DNA of 37,815 bases from Paraburkholderia tuberum STM678 (GTDB lineage: Bacteria; Pseudomonadota; Gammaproteobacteria; Burkholderiales; Burkholderiaceae): assembly GCF_902833905.1 (NCBI RefSeq), contig NZ_CADFGP010000063.1, forward strand, positions 1 to 37,815, read 5' to 3'. This document shows positions 8,955 through 17,432 of this stretch, in pieces. The notes below the pieces were generated by a model, which searched no databases, was not told the DNA's origin, and saw only the letters and a list, made by a program, of their open reading frames with translations. The position numbers were made by a program, and so were the translations under genes. Each line of letters opens with the position of its first letter. Position 1 is the first letter of the stretch.

Positions 8955-9257
8955 CACGAGACTTTCTTGTGGTTGTTGGTGGCGTCGGATTGTGCGGATG
9001 AATTATGACGGCATTGTTTCGACTGATTACGCGGTATCGGATATCGTGGCGCGATTCGCAGGTATCCCGGAAGACCTGATGGTGGAAGCTGCACATGCTT
9101 CGCAGACGTGTGAACGCAGAACTCCTTAGTATTTGATTGCGGCTCATCCACATTCGCGAAGCATGCGAAAGGTTTCATTCCGCGAGGTATTGGTGCAATG
9201 TCGATTCGGAACGCCAACCACAGGGCGATCCTTTAACGGACACCGTTTCGCGTGAGC
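8955..9257. other. Intergenic region upstream of the phosphatase gene
   Basis: About 300 bases of upstream DNA that must hold the phosphatase promoter. No clear promoter, pho-box-like direct repeat or ORF could be assigned by eye. Confidence 0.4.
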
Positions 9258-9365
9258 CTAAAACCACCCCTTTACCGTCGCCACTCGCCAGACGACAAAC
9301 ATGACGAGGCCCACCGACGCGGCGGTCAACAGAATGAAGTCAATCGAGCGCACTAGCTTTTTCAT
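9258..9365 (-). CDS. Small single-pass membrane protein (35 aa), hypothetical
   Basis: The frame starts ATG at 9365 and reads MKKLVRSIDF, then a hydrophobic stretch ILLTAASVGLVMFVVW, then RVATVKGWF and TAG. The basic start, single helix and basic tail fit a small inner-membrane protein. No strong Shine-Dalgarno is visible upstream, which lowers confidence. No family recognised. It lies between the phosphatase lipoprotein and a DUF4148 secreted protein, all on the minus strand. Confidence 0.4.
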   Translation of the reverse strand: MKKLVRSIDFILLTAASVGLVMFVVWRVATVKGWF

Positions 9366-9469
9366 ATCGACGTTGGATCGGACGCGCGACGTCCGCATGA
9401 GAACCGGAAGTTAGGCGTGTGGAAGTATCGAAACGCGCTCGTCTGGAATGTCGAACGCTCACCAGCACT

Positions 9470-9751
9470 TCAGTGATGCGAGAAAATCGCGTTATCTGAG
9501 GGCGTTGCGAAGGAAAGGCGATGTCCGGATTGCGAATTCACTACCGGCCCTGAACCGTAGTCGTTATTCGCGTGTGCCTGCCGCGGGCTGCTCTCGTCCG
9601 GATAGTGCAGTTTCGACTGATGGAGCGTGCCGTTCTGTTCGGCCTGTATGACGTTCGCTTCCACCTCGGAGCGAGTGAGGGGCTGCGCCGACGAGAGCGC
9701 TGGAATGGCGATTGTGGTTGCGAGGATCGCATGAGCGATAAGGACTTTCAT
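9470..9751 (-). CDS. DUF4148 domain-containing secreted protein
   Basis: 93 residues. The signal peptide (MKVLIAHAILATTIAIPALSSA) is followed by the DUF4148 pattern LTRSEVEANVIQAEQNG and a YPDESSPRQAHA segment, a small protein family greatly expanded in Burkholderia and relatives. A GGAG ribosome binding site precedes the ATG at 9751. The function of the family is unknown; members are periplasmic and often stress or surface associated. The C-terminal tail (SGHRLSFATPSDNAIFSHH) is not conserved in general. Confidence 0.85.
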   Translation of the reverse strand: MKVLIAHAILATTIAIPALSSAQPLTRSEVEANVIQAEQNGTLHQSKLHYPDESSPRQAHANNDYGSGPVVNSQSGHRLSFATPSDNAIFSHH

Positions 9752-10619
9752 AAATTGGCTCCTTGGTGAATAGGCAAATTTCGATGGATCGAATGGACCA
9801 CGCTAACTGCATTGAAAGCGAGTCGATCTTCACGCTGAGGTGGACCGCGAACAGATAGCGATCGACGGGGTGACCGGTATTCAGTGCGTGGATATGAAGG
9901 TACGCCCTGCAACCTTAAAAGCCGCTTATCCCGTCTCCGAAAGATGCGCGGCGTCCGCCAGCCATGTTCCGACCGTTTATCAGTGAAAAGGCGATCTGGC
10001 AGTCGTCTTTGACGAACCGGGTTCGCCTGACTCGCCAGGCACTGCGGACTGACCCGCCGCAATCGCGAATATCCGCACTTCGCCGCCAAACCGGGCCATC
10101 ATGGCGAGCATTCAGCAGATGTTTTTCGAGCGGACGGAGGCTGCGTTTGTTGCAAGCGCTTCAGTACCGCACGCTCCGACGCGCCTCGCGCTTGCTCGCA
10201 TGACGTGGACGACCGAACGGTCTGATCAAATCAGGGTCGGTAAATCTGTGCGCTATCGAACACACGCCGGTGAGTCGAATGTCCATGATTTACCGGTAAA
10301 CGTCATTCCCCTAAGCCGTTTCGAAGTGGCCAGCCGGACTGACTTCGATGGGTGTCAGCATGGCTTGTGCGTAACGCGCTATATTTGAAATCTCACTGCG
10401 ATGCGGCAATGCTCGTATTCGCCCGACAGGCGGCGATCTCGAGCTTCTTCTGCACGGCGACGCCCTACTTGCCGCGCGTGTATGCGCCGCGAAAGCTTCG
10501 TCTATCGTTGTGAGCGTTGGTGATTTTCAATCCCCGAGATTAACCGGGCTCGTGTTGGACCGTTGCAGACAGGCCTGGCTCGGGTCTTCCGCTTAACCAC
10601 GACTTCACAGGACGGCAAT
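9752..10619. other. 868-base stretch without a recognised gene
   Basis: Long non-coding stretch before the peroxiredoxin gene. ORFs present are Arg/Ser-rich, lack ribosome binding sites and overlap each other on both strands. No IS ends, tRNA or structured RNA could be recognised. It may be decayed coding sequence. Confidence 0.5.
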
Positions 10620-11276
10620 ATGTCACTTCGTATCAATGACACCGCGCCCAACTTCACCGCGCGGACCACGCAGGGCACCATCGATTTCCACGACTGGATC
10701 GGCGACCAATGGGCGGTCCTGTTCTCTCATCCGAAAGACTTCACGCCGGTTTGCACGACTGAACTGGGCTACATGGCGAAGATCGAGCCGGAGTTCACCA
10801 GGCGCAACGCGAAGCTGATCGGGTTGTCGGTCGATCCGGTCGAAGACCACGAAAAATGGGCCGCGGACATCGAGGAAACGCAGGGCGCCGCCGTCAGATA
10901 CCCGATGATCGGCGACACCGACCTCGCGATCGCCAAGCTGTACAACATGCTGCCGGCCGACGCGGGCGATACCAGCGAGGGCCGCACCGCCGCGACCAAC
11001 GCGACCGTGCGCTCGGTTTTCATCATCGGTCCCGACAAGAAGATCAAGCTGACGCTGACCTACCCGATGAGCACCGGCCGCAACTTCGACGAAATCCTGC
11101 GCGTGCTCGATTCGATCCAACTGACCGCCAAACACAAGGTCGCGACGCCGGTCAACTGGAAGCAGGGCGAAGACGTGATCATCACGTCCGCGGTCAGCAA
11201 CGACGAGGCGCAGCAGATTTTCCCTGGTTTCAAGACTATCAAACCGTATCTGCGCACCACCAAACAACCGGGCTGA
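10620..11276 (+). CDS. 1-Cys peroxiredoxin (Prx6 family)
   Basis: 218 residues. It reduces H2O2 and organic peroxides in the cytoplasm. The active site is FSHPKDFTPVCTTELG with peroxidatic Cys45 (PxxxTxxC). The long C-terminal extension after about residue 160 (VNWKQGEDVIITSAVSNDEA) is the dimerisation region typical of Prx6 enzymes, and no resolving Cys is seen. AGGACG precedes the ATG at 10620. It is 57 bases upstream of the persulfide dioxygenase gene, with a large hairpin between. Both genes point to thiol, sulfide or peroxide defence. Confidence 0.93.
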   Translation: MSLRINDTAPNFTARTTQGTIDFHDWIGDQWAVLFSHPKDFTPVCTTELGYMAKIEPEFTRRNAKLIGLSVDPVEDHEKWAADIEETQGAAVRYPMIGDTDLAIAKLYNMLPADAGDTSEGRTAATNATVRSVFIIGPDKKIKLTLTYPMSTGRNFDEILRVLDSIQLTAKHKVATPVNWKQGEDVIITSAVSNDEAQQIFPGFKTIKPYLRTTKQPG

Positions 11277-11283
11277 CAGATGT

Positions 11284-11313
11284 GGCACGGCGGCCGCTTG
11301 CGGCCGCCGTGCC
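11284..11313 (+). promoter_or_regulatory. 13-bp perfect intercistronic hairpin
   Basis: Arms 11284-11296 and 11301-11313 pair perfectly around a CTTG loop in the gap between the peroxiredoxin and persulfide dioxygenase genes. There is no T-run after it, so it is more likely an mRNA-stabilising or partial Rho-type structure than a classical terminator. This would let the first gene outnumber the second (inference). Confidence 0.6.
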
Positions 11314-11333
11314 GACCTTCCTAAGGGATACAG

Positions 11334-12401
11334 ATGATTTTTCGTCAGCTGTTCGATCCTGCTTCGTCGACCTACACATACTTACTCGGCGACAGCGGCG
11401 AGGCGGTGCTCATCGACCCCGTCTACGAGCAGGTGCCGCGCGATCAGGCGCTGCTGCGCGAGCTGGGCCTATGGCTGCTCACGACGCTCGATACCCACGT
11501 GCACGCTGATCACGTAACCGGCGCATGGCGCATGCGTTTGCGTTGCGGCAGCGAGATCGGGCTTGCCGGGGTCGTCGAGGCGAAAGGCGTCACGCGAGCG
11601 CTCGCGCATGGCGATCGGATCGACTTCGGCACGCGTCATCTGACCGTGCGCGCAACGCCTGGCCATACGAACGGCTGCCTGACCTACGTGCTCGACGATC
11701 TGAGCATGGCCTTTACCGGCGACAGCCTGCTGATTCGCGGCTGTGGCCGCACCGATTTCCAGCAGGGCAGTCCGCAGCAGTTGTTCGCGTCCGTGCGCGA
11801 GCAGATCCTGTCACTGCCGGACGACTGCCTCCTCTATCCCGCGCACGATTATCGCGGCATCACGGTGACGAGCGTGACCGAGGAGCGGCGCTTCAATCCG
11901 CGTCTGGGCGGCGACGTCGACGTCGGCGATTTCGCCGGTTACATGAACAACCTGAATTTGCCGCATCCGAAGCAGATGGCGGTCGCGGTGCCCGCAAACA
12001 TGCGTTGCGGGCAGCCGGAAGGCGGCGCCGAAGTTGCGACCGAAACGCCGGATTGGGCACCGTTGACGCTGCGCTTTAGCGGCGTGTGGGAAATCGAGCC
12101 GATGGCGCTGCTCGAGCATGGCGCCGCGTTTCAGATCGTCGATGTGCGCGAGGCGCCCGAGTTCATCGATCGTTTGGGTCATCTGCCGGGCGCGAAGCTG
12201 GTGCCGCTGTCGCAATTGACAGGGCGGCTCGATGAACTGGAGCGCGAGCGGCCGGTGGTCGCGGTGTGCCGGTCCGGCGTGCGCTCGGCGCAGGCAAGCG
12301 TGTTGCTGACGAAGGCGGGGTTCGGCAAGGTGGCGAATCTTGCCGGTGGGATGCTGCGGTGGAGGACGGAGGGGTTGCCGGTTGCGTCGGATAGTGTTTG
12401 A
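11334..12401 (+). CDS. Persulfide dioxygenase-rhodanese fusion (ETHE1-like)
   Basis: 355 residues. The N-terminal metallo-beta-lactamase domain (about 1-230) has THVHADH (His55, His57, Asp59, His60), TPGHT (His111), FTGDSLL (Asp130) and YPAHDY (His171). ETHE1 enzymes bind one iron via two His and one Asp and oxidise glutathione persulfide to sulfite. The C-terminal rhodanese domain (about 255-350) has an active-site loop CRSGVRS with Cys312, which transfers sulfane sulfur. This architecture matches the PRF enzyme described from Burkholderia phytofirmans. GG(A) motifs precede the ATG. Probably works with the upstream peroxiredoxin in sulfide/persulfide and peroxide handling. Confidence 0.92.
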   Translation: MIFRQLFDPASSTYTYLLGDSGEAVLIDPVYEQVPRDQALLRELGLWLLTTLDTHVHADHVTGAWRMRLRCGSEIGLAGVVEAKGVTRALAHGDRIDFGTRHLTVRATPGHTNGCLTYVLDDLSMAFTGDSLLIRGCGRTDFQQGSPQQLFASVREQILSLPDDCLLYPAHDYRGITVTSVTEERRFNPRLGGDVDVGDFAGYMNNLNLPHPKQMAVAVPANMRCGQPEGGAEVATETPDWAPLTLRFSGVWEIEPMALLEHGAAFQIVDVREAPEFIDRLGHLPGAKLVPLSQLTGRLDELERERPVVAVCRSGVRSAQASVLLTKAGFGKVANLAGGMLRWRTEGLPVASDSV

Positions 12402-12433
12402 GGGGGAGTCGGCGCTTCGGAACCCCCACAAGC

Positions 12434-12988
12434 TCAGCCTCGACCTTGCCCCAAAGCCGCGCCAGCCTTCGAATAGCCAGCGCTCCGTTGCGCCGGCCGC
12501 GTGACCAGCCAGATCCCCCCGCATACGAGCACCAGCGCGACGAGATTCTTCAATTCCATGATGTTCTCGTTCAGACATATCGCGGATAGCAAAAGGTGAA
12601 CGCAAATTCAAACAGACCGCCGCCAAAATTGACGACCATCACGCCGACGAATCCCAGCAGGCATCCAAGTGCCTTGCGTGGCGAGACCTTGTCGTTCTTG
12701 TAGATGAAATGGGCAAGCAGCGCACTGAAGAAGGTCGTTGTCGAATTCAGGATCGAACCGCGAACGCCGGTCGTGTAGGCGAGACCGCACGAACCGGTAG
12801 CCTGCGAAGATCAGCTTTGAAGGAATATCGTTTTGCGTGATTCCGAGCAACACATAGCCAATTCTAATTGCCGGGTACGAACTGCCCCACAGCAGGCAGC
12901 ATACGGTCGCCACAATGACGAGCACTTTCGGTTGGGTGAATAACCGCGCGGAATCGCGCGATCCGGTCGTTGCTGAAGGTACGGACAT
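12434..12988 (-). pseudogene. EamA/DMT-superfamily transporter relic with two internal deletions
   Basis: Three transporter pieces lie in order on the minus strand. The N-terminus (MSVPSATTG, then LLWGSSYPAIRIGYVLLGI and PSKLIFAGYRFV) ends near 12787. It is joined out of frame to a middle piece, GLAYTTGVRGSILNSTTTFF through FIYKNDKVSPRKALGCLLGF and VVNFGGGLFEFAF. That is joined near 12593 to the last helix, LLSAICLNENIMELKN, then ALVLVCGGIWLVTRP. In intact ten-helix DMT exporters a helical hairpin separates pieces one and two, and about 100 residues separate two and three. The gene is inactivated by at least two deletions with frame changes. Confidence 0.75.
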
Positions 12989-13396
12989 CTTTCTGGTGAT
13001 GTTGTCTTTGTGCACTGTGTGGGCAGGCCACAGCAGTGCTTTTTTTGTAATGTCGGGCAGATGCGGCTGCTTCGCGTCTTGCCACGCGTCGCACGGGCAC
13101 GCCAAATACGGCCGCTGAAACCCATCGGCCATCGAACGAAATGCCACGGGCGACCGGACGTTACGCCGGCTGCTATGTCCGCATCACTGTGTCGGGCGAT
13201 CTTCCGACCATGCGCTGGCGAGTGGTGCGCACCTTCACACCTGCGGCGCAGGCACCCGTGGGTCCAGTCATTGTGCGCCGACCGGGCGATGCTCGCTCAC
13301 GCGGCTTCGCCCGGTGCGGACGTCGATTGTCGATCCGCACGCGACTCGTTCGTCGTATAGATGGAACCGATCAGGTTCATCGCCCAGGAGCACATC
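12989..13396. other. Intergenic region without a recognised gene
   Basis: About 400 bases between the divergent transporter relic and the reductase gene. ORFs here are high-Arg shadows. No repeat or convincing promoter was found. Confidence 0.45.
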
Positions 13397-14014
13397 ATGC
13401 GCAAGCACATCGTTTCCATGTTCCTCAGTCTGGATGGCGTCGCTCAATCCCCCGGCGCGCCCGAGGAGGATGCCAGTGGTGATTTTCGTTTGGGTGGGTG
13501 GATCGTCCCTTACGCCGACGAAGCGGTCGGCGCAAGTGTGCATCATCTGCTCGCGCAGCCGTTCGAGTTGCTGCTAGGGCGTTGCACGTACGACATATTC
13601 GCGTCTTATTGGCCATATGTACCGGCCGATTCACGCAACCGCGACATGGCCGACCAGTTCAATCAGGTCCGCAAGCACGTGGCCACGCATCGATCCGATA
13701 CGCTCGGTTGGCACAACAGTCATGCACTGAAGGGCGACCTTGCCGACGCGATACGCGCGCTGAAACTTCAGGACGGTGCCGATCTATTGACGTTCGGCAG
13801 CGGCGACATGGTGCGCCAACTGCTGGCGGCGGGCCTCGTGGATGAACTCCAACTCCTGATTTATCCCGTCATGCTCGGGCACGGCAAACGCCTGTTCGGC
13901 AACGACGCGCAAGCGTCCGCCTTCAGGCTGGCACACGCGACCAGCACCCCCGGCGGCGTGCTGATCACGCGCTACACCCGCAACGGCGAAGTCCGAACCG
14001 GAACGTTCGAGTAA
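13397..14014 (+). CDS. RibD C-terminal / dihydrofolate reductase-like protein
   Basis: 205 residues with the RibD-C/DHFR-like layout: the opening strand IVSMFLSLDGVAQSP, LLLGRCTYDIFASYWP in the nucleotide-binding region, LLTFGSGDMVRQLLAAGLVDELQLLIYPVMLGHGKRLF and a closing VLITRYT strand. Members are NADPH-dependent reductases of unknown substrate, annotated as dihydrofolate reductase family proteins. AGGAG seven bases before the ATG at 13397 decides the start over an in-frame ATG at 13361. Single gene, convergent with the LysR gene. Confidence 0.88.
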   Translation: MRKHIVSMFLSLDGVAQSPGAPEEDASGDFRLGGWIVPYADEAVGASVHHLLAQPFELLLGRCTYDIFASYWPYVPADSRNRDMADQFNQVRKHVATHRSDTLGWHNSHALKGDLADAIRALKLQDGADLLTFGSGDMVRQLLAAGLVDELQLLIYPVMLGHGKRLFGNDAQASAFRLAHATSTPGGVLITRYTRNGEVRTGTFE

Positions 14015-14050
14015 GCGCGAAGCTTCCGATCGACGCTTACAAACGGAGGC

Positions 14051-14995
14051 CTATTTCTTCCTCACGTCCCGCGCTCGCCTGCCACGCGCCACGGTATCGG
14101 CGAACAGGTCGATCACGACCTCGCGCAGCCAGCGATTGCCTTCATCCTGATGGACGCGCTCGTGCCACAACAAATGGATCGGCGCGGCGGGCAGCGTCAT
14201 CGGCAGCGCGCGCAGGCTGAGCGAGAACGGCGTGGCCAACTCCAGAGCGAGGCGCTCGGGCACCGTGGCGATCAGGTCGGTACGTTGCAGGATGTAGCCG
14301 ACGCTCATGAAGTGCGGCACCGTCAGTCGCACCTGACGCCGCACGCCGCGCCGTTTTAGCCACTCGTCCACTTGACCGTGGCCGGTGCCGGCCGACACCA
14401 CCACCAGATGCTCGGCTTCGCGCCACGCGGAAAGCGTGAGCGGCGCGTCCTCGAGTGGGTGAGCGCGCCTGAACAGACAGACGTAGCGCTGATCGAACAG
14501 ACGCCGCTGATAGAAACCCCCCTTCAACTGCGGCAATAGACCGATCGCCAGGTCGACCCGGCCGTCGGCCATTTCGTTGCTCAGATTGACGCTCGTATTG
14601 CGCACCGTATTCATCGCGATGCCTGGCGCGACGCGCGACAATCGTTCCAGCAATGCGGGCAAAAACACGACTTCGCCGATGTCGGTCATGCCGATCGTCA
14701 TCGTTCGCATCTCGCGCAGCGGATCGAAGCCCGTCACCGGATTGAGCGCGGCGTGCAAGGTGGCGAGCGCCTGCGAGACCGGTTCCGCGAGACGCAGCGC
14801 GAACGGGGTAGGCACCACGCCGCCCGGCGCCCGCACGAACAGCGGATCACCGAGCAGGCGGCGCAGCTTCGCGAGCGCATTGCTGACGCCCGGCTGGCTC
14901 ATGTTCATTTGCTCGGCGACGCTCGCCACGCGCCGCTCCTGCATCAGCCGCTGGAACAGCAGCAGCAGGTTGAGATCGAGATCGCTCAGTTCCAT
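14051..14995 (-). CDS. LysR-type transcriptional regulator, NahR-like
   Basis: 314 residues from the ATG at 14995. The N-terminal winged helix-turn-helix reads ASVAEQMNMSQPGVSNALAKL, then FVRAPGGVVPTPFA. The effector domain has the NahR-type pattern MTDIGEVVFLPALLERL, GRVDLAIGLLPQLKGGFYQRRLF, SAGTGHGQVDEW and VPHFMSVGYILQRTDLIATVP. NahR relatives respond to salicylate or similar aromatics. An upstream ATG at 15019 is possible, but the family normally starts at MELxDLDLNLL. It is divergent from the FAD hydroxylase, the usual arrangement of a LysR activator and its target. Confidence 0.9.
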   Translation of the reverse strand: MELSDLDLNLLLLFQRLMQERRVASVAEQMNMSQPGVSNALAKLRRLLGDPLFVRAPGGVVPTPFALRLAEPVSQALATLHAALNPVTGFDPLREMRTMTIGMTDIGEVVFLPALLERLSRVAPGIAMNTVRNTSVNLSNEMADGRVDLAIGLLPQLKGGFYQRRLFDQRYVCLFRRAHPLEDAPLTLSAWREAEHLVVVSAGTGHGQVDEWLKRRGVRRQVRLTVPHFMSVGYILQRTDLIATVPERLALELATPFSLSLRALPMTLPAAPIHLLWHERVHQDEGNRWLREVVIDLFADTVARGRRARDVRKK

Positions 14996-15018
14996 GGTCT
15001 CGGCATGACTTAAGGTCA

Positions 15019-15035
15019 TTCATTTCAGTGATGAA
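15019..15035. promoter_or_regulatory. Interrupted palindrome, candidate LysR operator
   Basis: TTCAT-N7-ATGAA forms an interrupted dyad in the divergent region between the LysR and hydroxylase genes, followed at 15041 by another TTCAT. LysR proteins typically bind T-N11-A dyads. The placement supports an operator for autoregulation and activation, but the exact site is inferred. Confidence 0.45.
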
Positions 15036-15168
15036 GTAGATTCATTTCATCTTATTGAGCAATGATCGTCTAGTGCTGAAAATACCAACACGGTATCCGC
15101 ATGCGACGCGCCGGGCGCGCGTTCCAGAGTGGCCCGAATCGATAAACCCGCAAATCGGAGACACAATC

Positions 15169-16386
15169 ATGAACCGGATGGATCTGAGCATCGCGATCGT
15201 CGGCGCCGGCATCGGCGGCCTTACGCTGGCGCTCGCACTACGCGAACATGGCATCGATGCGCAACTCTACGAGCAGACCGATGAGTTGCGCGAAGTGGGC
15301 GCGGCCGTCGCACTGTCGGCCAACGCGACGCGCTTTTACGAGCGCATGGGGCTACGCTCCGCGTTCGAAAACGTGTGCGCCGAAGTACCCGGGCTCATTT
15401 ATCGTGACGGCCGCAGCGGCAGCGTCATTGGACATCATCGCGGCATGCCCAGCTATCGCGAGCAGTTCGGTGGCTCGTACTGGGGCGTTCATCGCGCCGA
15501 TCTGCAGGCGGTGCTGTCGAAGGCAGTTGGTCTCGAGCACATCGAGCTCAGCCATCGCTTGATCGATCTCGTGCAGCATCCCGATCGCGTGAGTCTCGCG
15601 TTCGACAACGGTCGGCGCATCGATGCCGATCTCGTGATCGGCGCCGACGGCGCACGCTCGATCACGCGGCGCTGGATGCTCGGCTACGACGACGTGCTGT
15701 ATTCCGGTTGCTCGGGCTTTCGTGGCATCGTGCCGGCCGAGCGCATGGACCTGTTGCCCGATCCGGAGACGATCCAGTTCTGGGTCGGGCCCGGCGGCCA
15801 TCTGCTGCATTATCCGATCGGCGACAAGGGCGATCAGAACTTCCTGCTGGTCGAGCGTCATCCGTCGCCGTGGCCGTCGCGCGACTGGGTCATGCCGTCG
15901 ACCGAAGGCGAGCAACTGCGCCTGTTCAAGGACTGGCATCCGGCCGTCGTGCAGATGATCACGGCCGTGCCGATCAGTCAGCGCTGGGGCCTGTTTCACC
16001 GTCCGCCGCTTGGCCGCTGGAGCAAGGGCCGCGTGACGCTGATCGGCGATGCCGCGCATGCGCTCGTGCCGCATCACGGCCAGGGCGCCAACCAGTCGAT
16101 CGAGGATGCCGTGGTGCTGGCCGCGCAACTCGCCAAGGCGGGCCCGGGTAAGTGGCGGGAAGCGCAGGAAGCCTACGAGCGTCTGCGCCGGGGCCGCACG
16201 CGCAAAGTGCAGTACGCGTCGATCAGCACCGCGGACGTGCTGCATCTGCCGGACGGCCCCGCCGCGCAGGAACGCAACGCGCGGCTAGGGGCGCGCGACA
16301 GCATGCTGCATCACCTCGACTGGATTCACGATTTCGATGCGCTTGCGCAAGAGCCGAGCGCGCGGCAAGGGGGCACGTGGCTTTGA
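15169..16386 (+). CDS. FAD-dependent aromatic hydroxylase (salicylate / 3-hydroxybenzoate 6-hydroxylase-like)
   Basis: 405 residues of the group A flavoprotein monooxygenases, which hydroxylate phenolic acids with NAD(P)H and O2. Motifs: GxGxxG at Gly12-Gly17 (VGAGIGGLTLALAL), the ribose-binding Glu in LYEQTD, the DG motif VIGADGARS (Asp160) and the GD motif LIGDAAHALVPHHGQGANQS (Asp294). GGAG precedes the ATG at 15169; longer starts at 15055 lack such a site. Pairing with a NahR-like regulator suggests salicylate, 3-hydroxybenzoate or a related aromatic as substrate. Downstream ring-cleavage genes are not present in the window. Confidence 0.88.
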   Translation: MNRMDLSIAIVGAGIGGLTLALALREHGIDAQLYEQTDELREVGAAVALSANATRFYERMGLRSAFENVCAEVPGLIYRDGRSGSVIGHHRGMPSYREQFGGSYWGVHRADLQAVLSKAVGLEHIELSHRLIDLVQHPDRVSLAFDNGRRIDADLVIGADGARSITRRWMLGYDDVLYSGCSGFRGIVPAERMDLLPDPETIQFWVGPGGHLLHYPIGDKGDQNFLLVERHPSPWPSRDWVMPSTEGEQLRLFKDWHPAVVQMITAVPISQRWGLFHRPPLGRWSKGRVTLIGDAAHALVPHHGQGANQSIEDAVVLAAQLAKAGPGKWREAQEAYERLRRGRTRKVQYASISTADVLHLPDGPAAQERNARLGARDSMLHHLDWIHDFDALAQEPSARQGGTWL

Positions 16387-16833
16387 GCCTCTCCATGAGG
16401 CTTCAATAGGGAGGCGGTGGGCCGCATGCTCATGCCAGGCGCCTCTCTCCAGCCACTACGCGTCACATGCAACCCATTGACCGAGCTTCGATTGCCCGAA
16501 CTGGCATCGATATTGTGAAAAATGGGTTCGCGTGTGACGGCCATACGCTCCTGCACGGCATCGAGTGACCGGCAACGCGCGGCCTACCCGGCTCCGCGGC
16601 TTCCGATGCGAGCCGTAAATCCTGGAGTTCATGCGTTTGCCTGGAAACCCGGCGCGTAATTCCCGGTGTAGAAATGTCGAATAGCGACAGCATGGAACCG
16701 CGTAGATCGGTCGTATTAGCTAGCGCCTGCTATCCGGGAAACTGCGCGCCGGTCGCAATTGCACCTATGTCGCTGCGATCGCAGCCCTTTGTGCTTGCGC
16801 TGATTCGCGGCTGACGGTCATTTCTACCAGCTG
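16387..16833. other. Intergenic region without a recognised gene
   Basis: About 450 bases between the hydroxylase and the next minus-strand gene. No coding-like ORF, terminator with T-tail or repeat could be supported. Confidence 0.45.
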
Positions 16834-17169
16834 TCAATGGCCGGTAGCGGCTGGCGACACCACGCTCGGGGTCGCCAGCGTGTTGTTGCTCTTGGGAGCG
16901 GCGGTGGTGTCAGACGTCGAGCTGCTATTGCTGCTCGGCAGGCCCGAGTTCGGTGCCTTGGCGCCCATGCCGCTGTCCGAGTTGGTGGTGCCTGGCATGC
17001 CGTAGCCGCCCGTCGTTGCGCCGTTCATCTGGTTCGACGGACTAGCCGTGCTGCCGCCTGTACCGGTCGAACCGCTGCCGCTCTGGCCTCCGGCCGCCTG
17101 CGCAAAAGCGCCGCCCGACAGCGAGAGTGCGGCGACGGCCGCGACTAGTGTGATGGTTGCCTTGCTCAT
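16834..17169 (-). CDS. Low-complexity Gly/Ser/Thr-rich secreted protein, hypothetical
   Basis: 111 residues. The signal peptide (MSKATITLVAAVAALSLSGGAFAQ) predicts Sec export. The mature part is Gly/Ser/Thr/Asn-rich and has no cysteines (GGQSGSGSTGTGGSTASPS, then GGYGMPGTT, then SSNSSSTSDTT), suggesting a disordered periplasmic or surface protein. A strong ribosome binding site (AGGAGGGG) precedes the ATG at 17169, arguing for real expression. Similar short secreted proteins are common in Burkholderiaceae; no function is known to me. Confidence 0.75.
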   Translation of the reverse strand: MSKATITLVAAVAALSLSGGAFAQAAGGQSGSGSTGTGGSTASPSNQMNGATTGGYGMPGTTNSDSGMGAKAPNSGLPSSNSSSTSDTTAAPKSNNTLATPSVVSPAATGH

Positions 17170-17432
17170 GATCCGCCCCTCCTTAATTGGACTCGAAGAT
17201 AGACGCAGACAGTTGCCGCCTGCGCTACAGCAATGTCGCAAACAGCGTGCCGCGTGCTTTTGTAGGTAGCGAAGCGATCGGCGGCGCACCGAGTGGCGGT
17301 CGTGGGAGGCGGATTCAACCGTTGGATCGCACGAAATCTGCCGCGAAATAAGCCGCTCTCCGCCGGAACAAATCCCGCGCTGTTCTCGTTCATTGACCGT
17401 TAGGTCCTTTGGGCAGAACAAGGAGTGCGGTC

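Noticed and set aside
9748..10089. 113-residue minus-strand ORF
   Set aside because: Very Arg-rich with no motif or ribosome binding site, in a stretch that is open in several frames because of G+C content.
12434..12559. Independent 41-residue membrane protein on the minus strand
   Set aside because: Upstream in-frame codons continue the DMT transporter pattern (LLSAICLNEN), so it is the last helix of the decayed transporter, not a separate gene.
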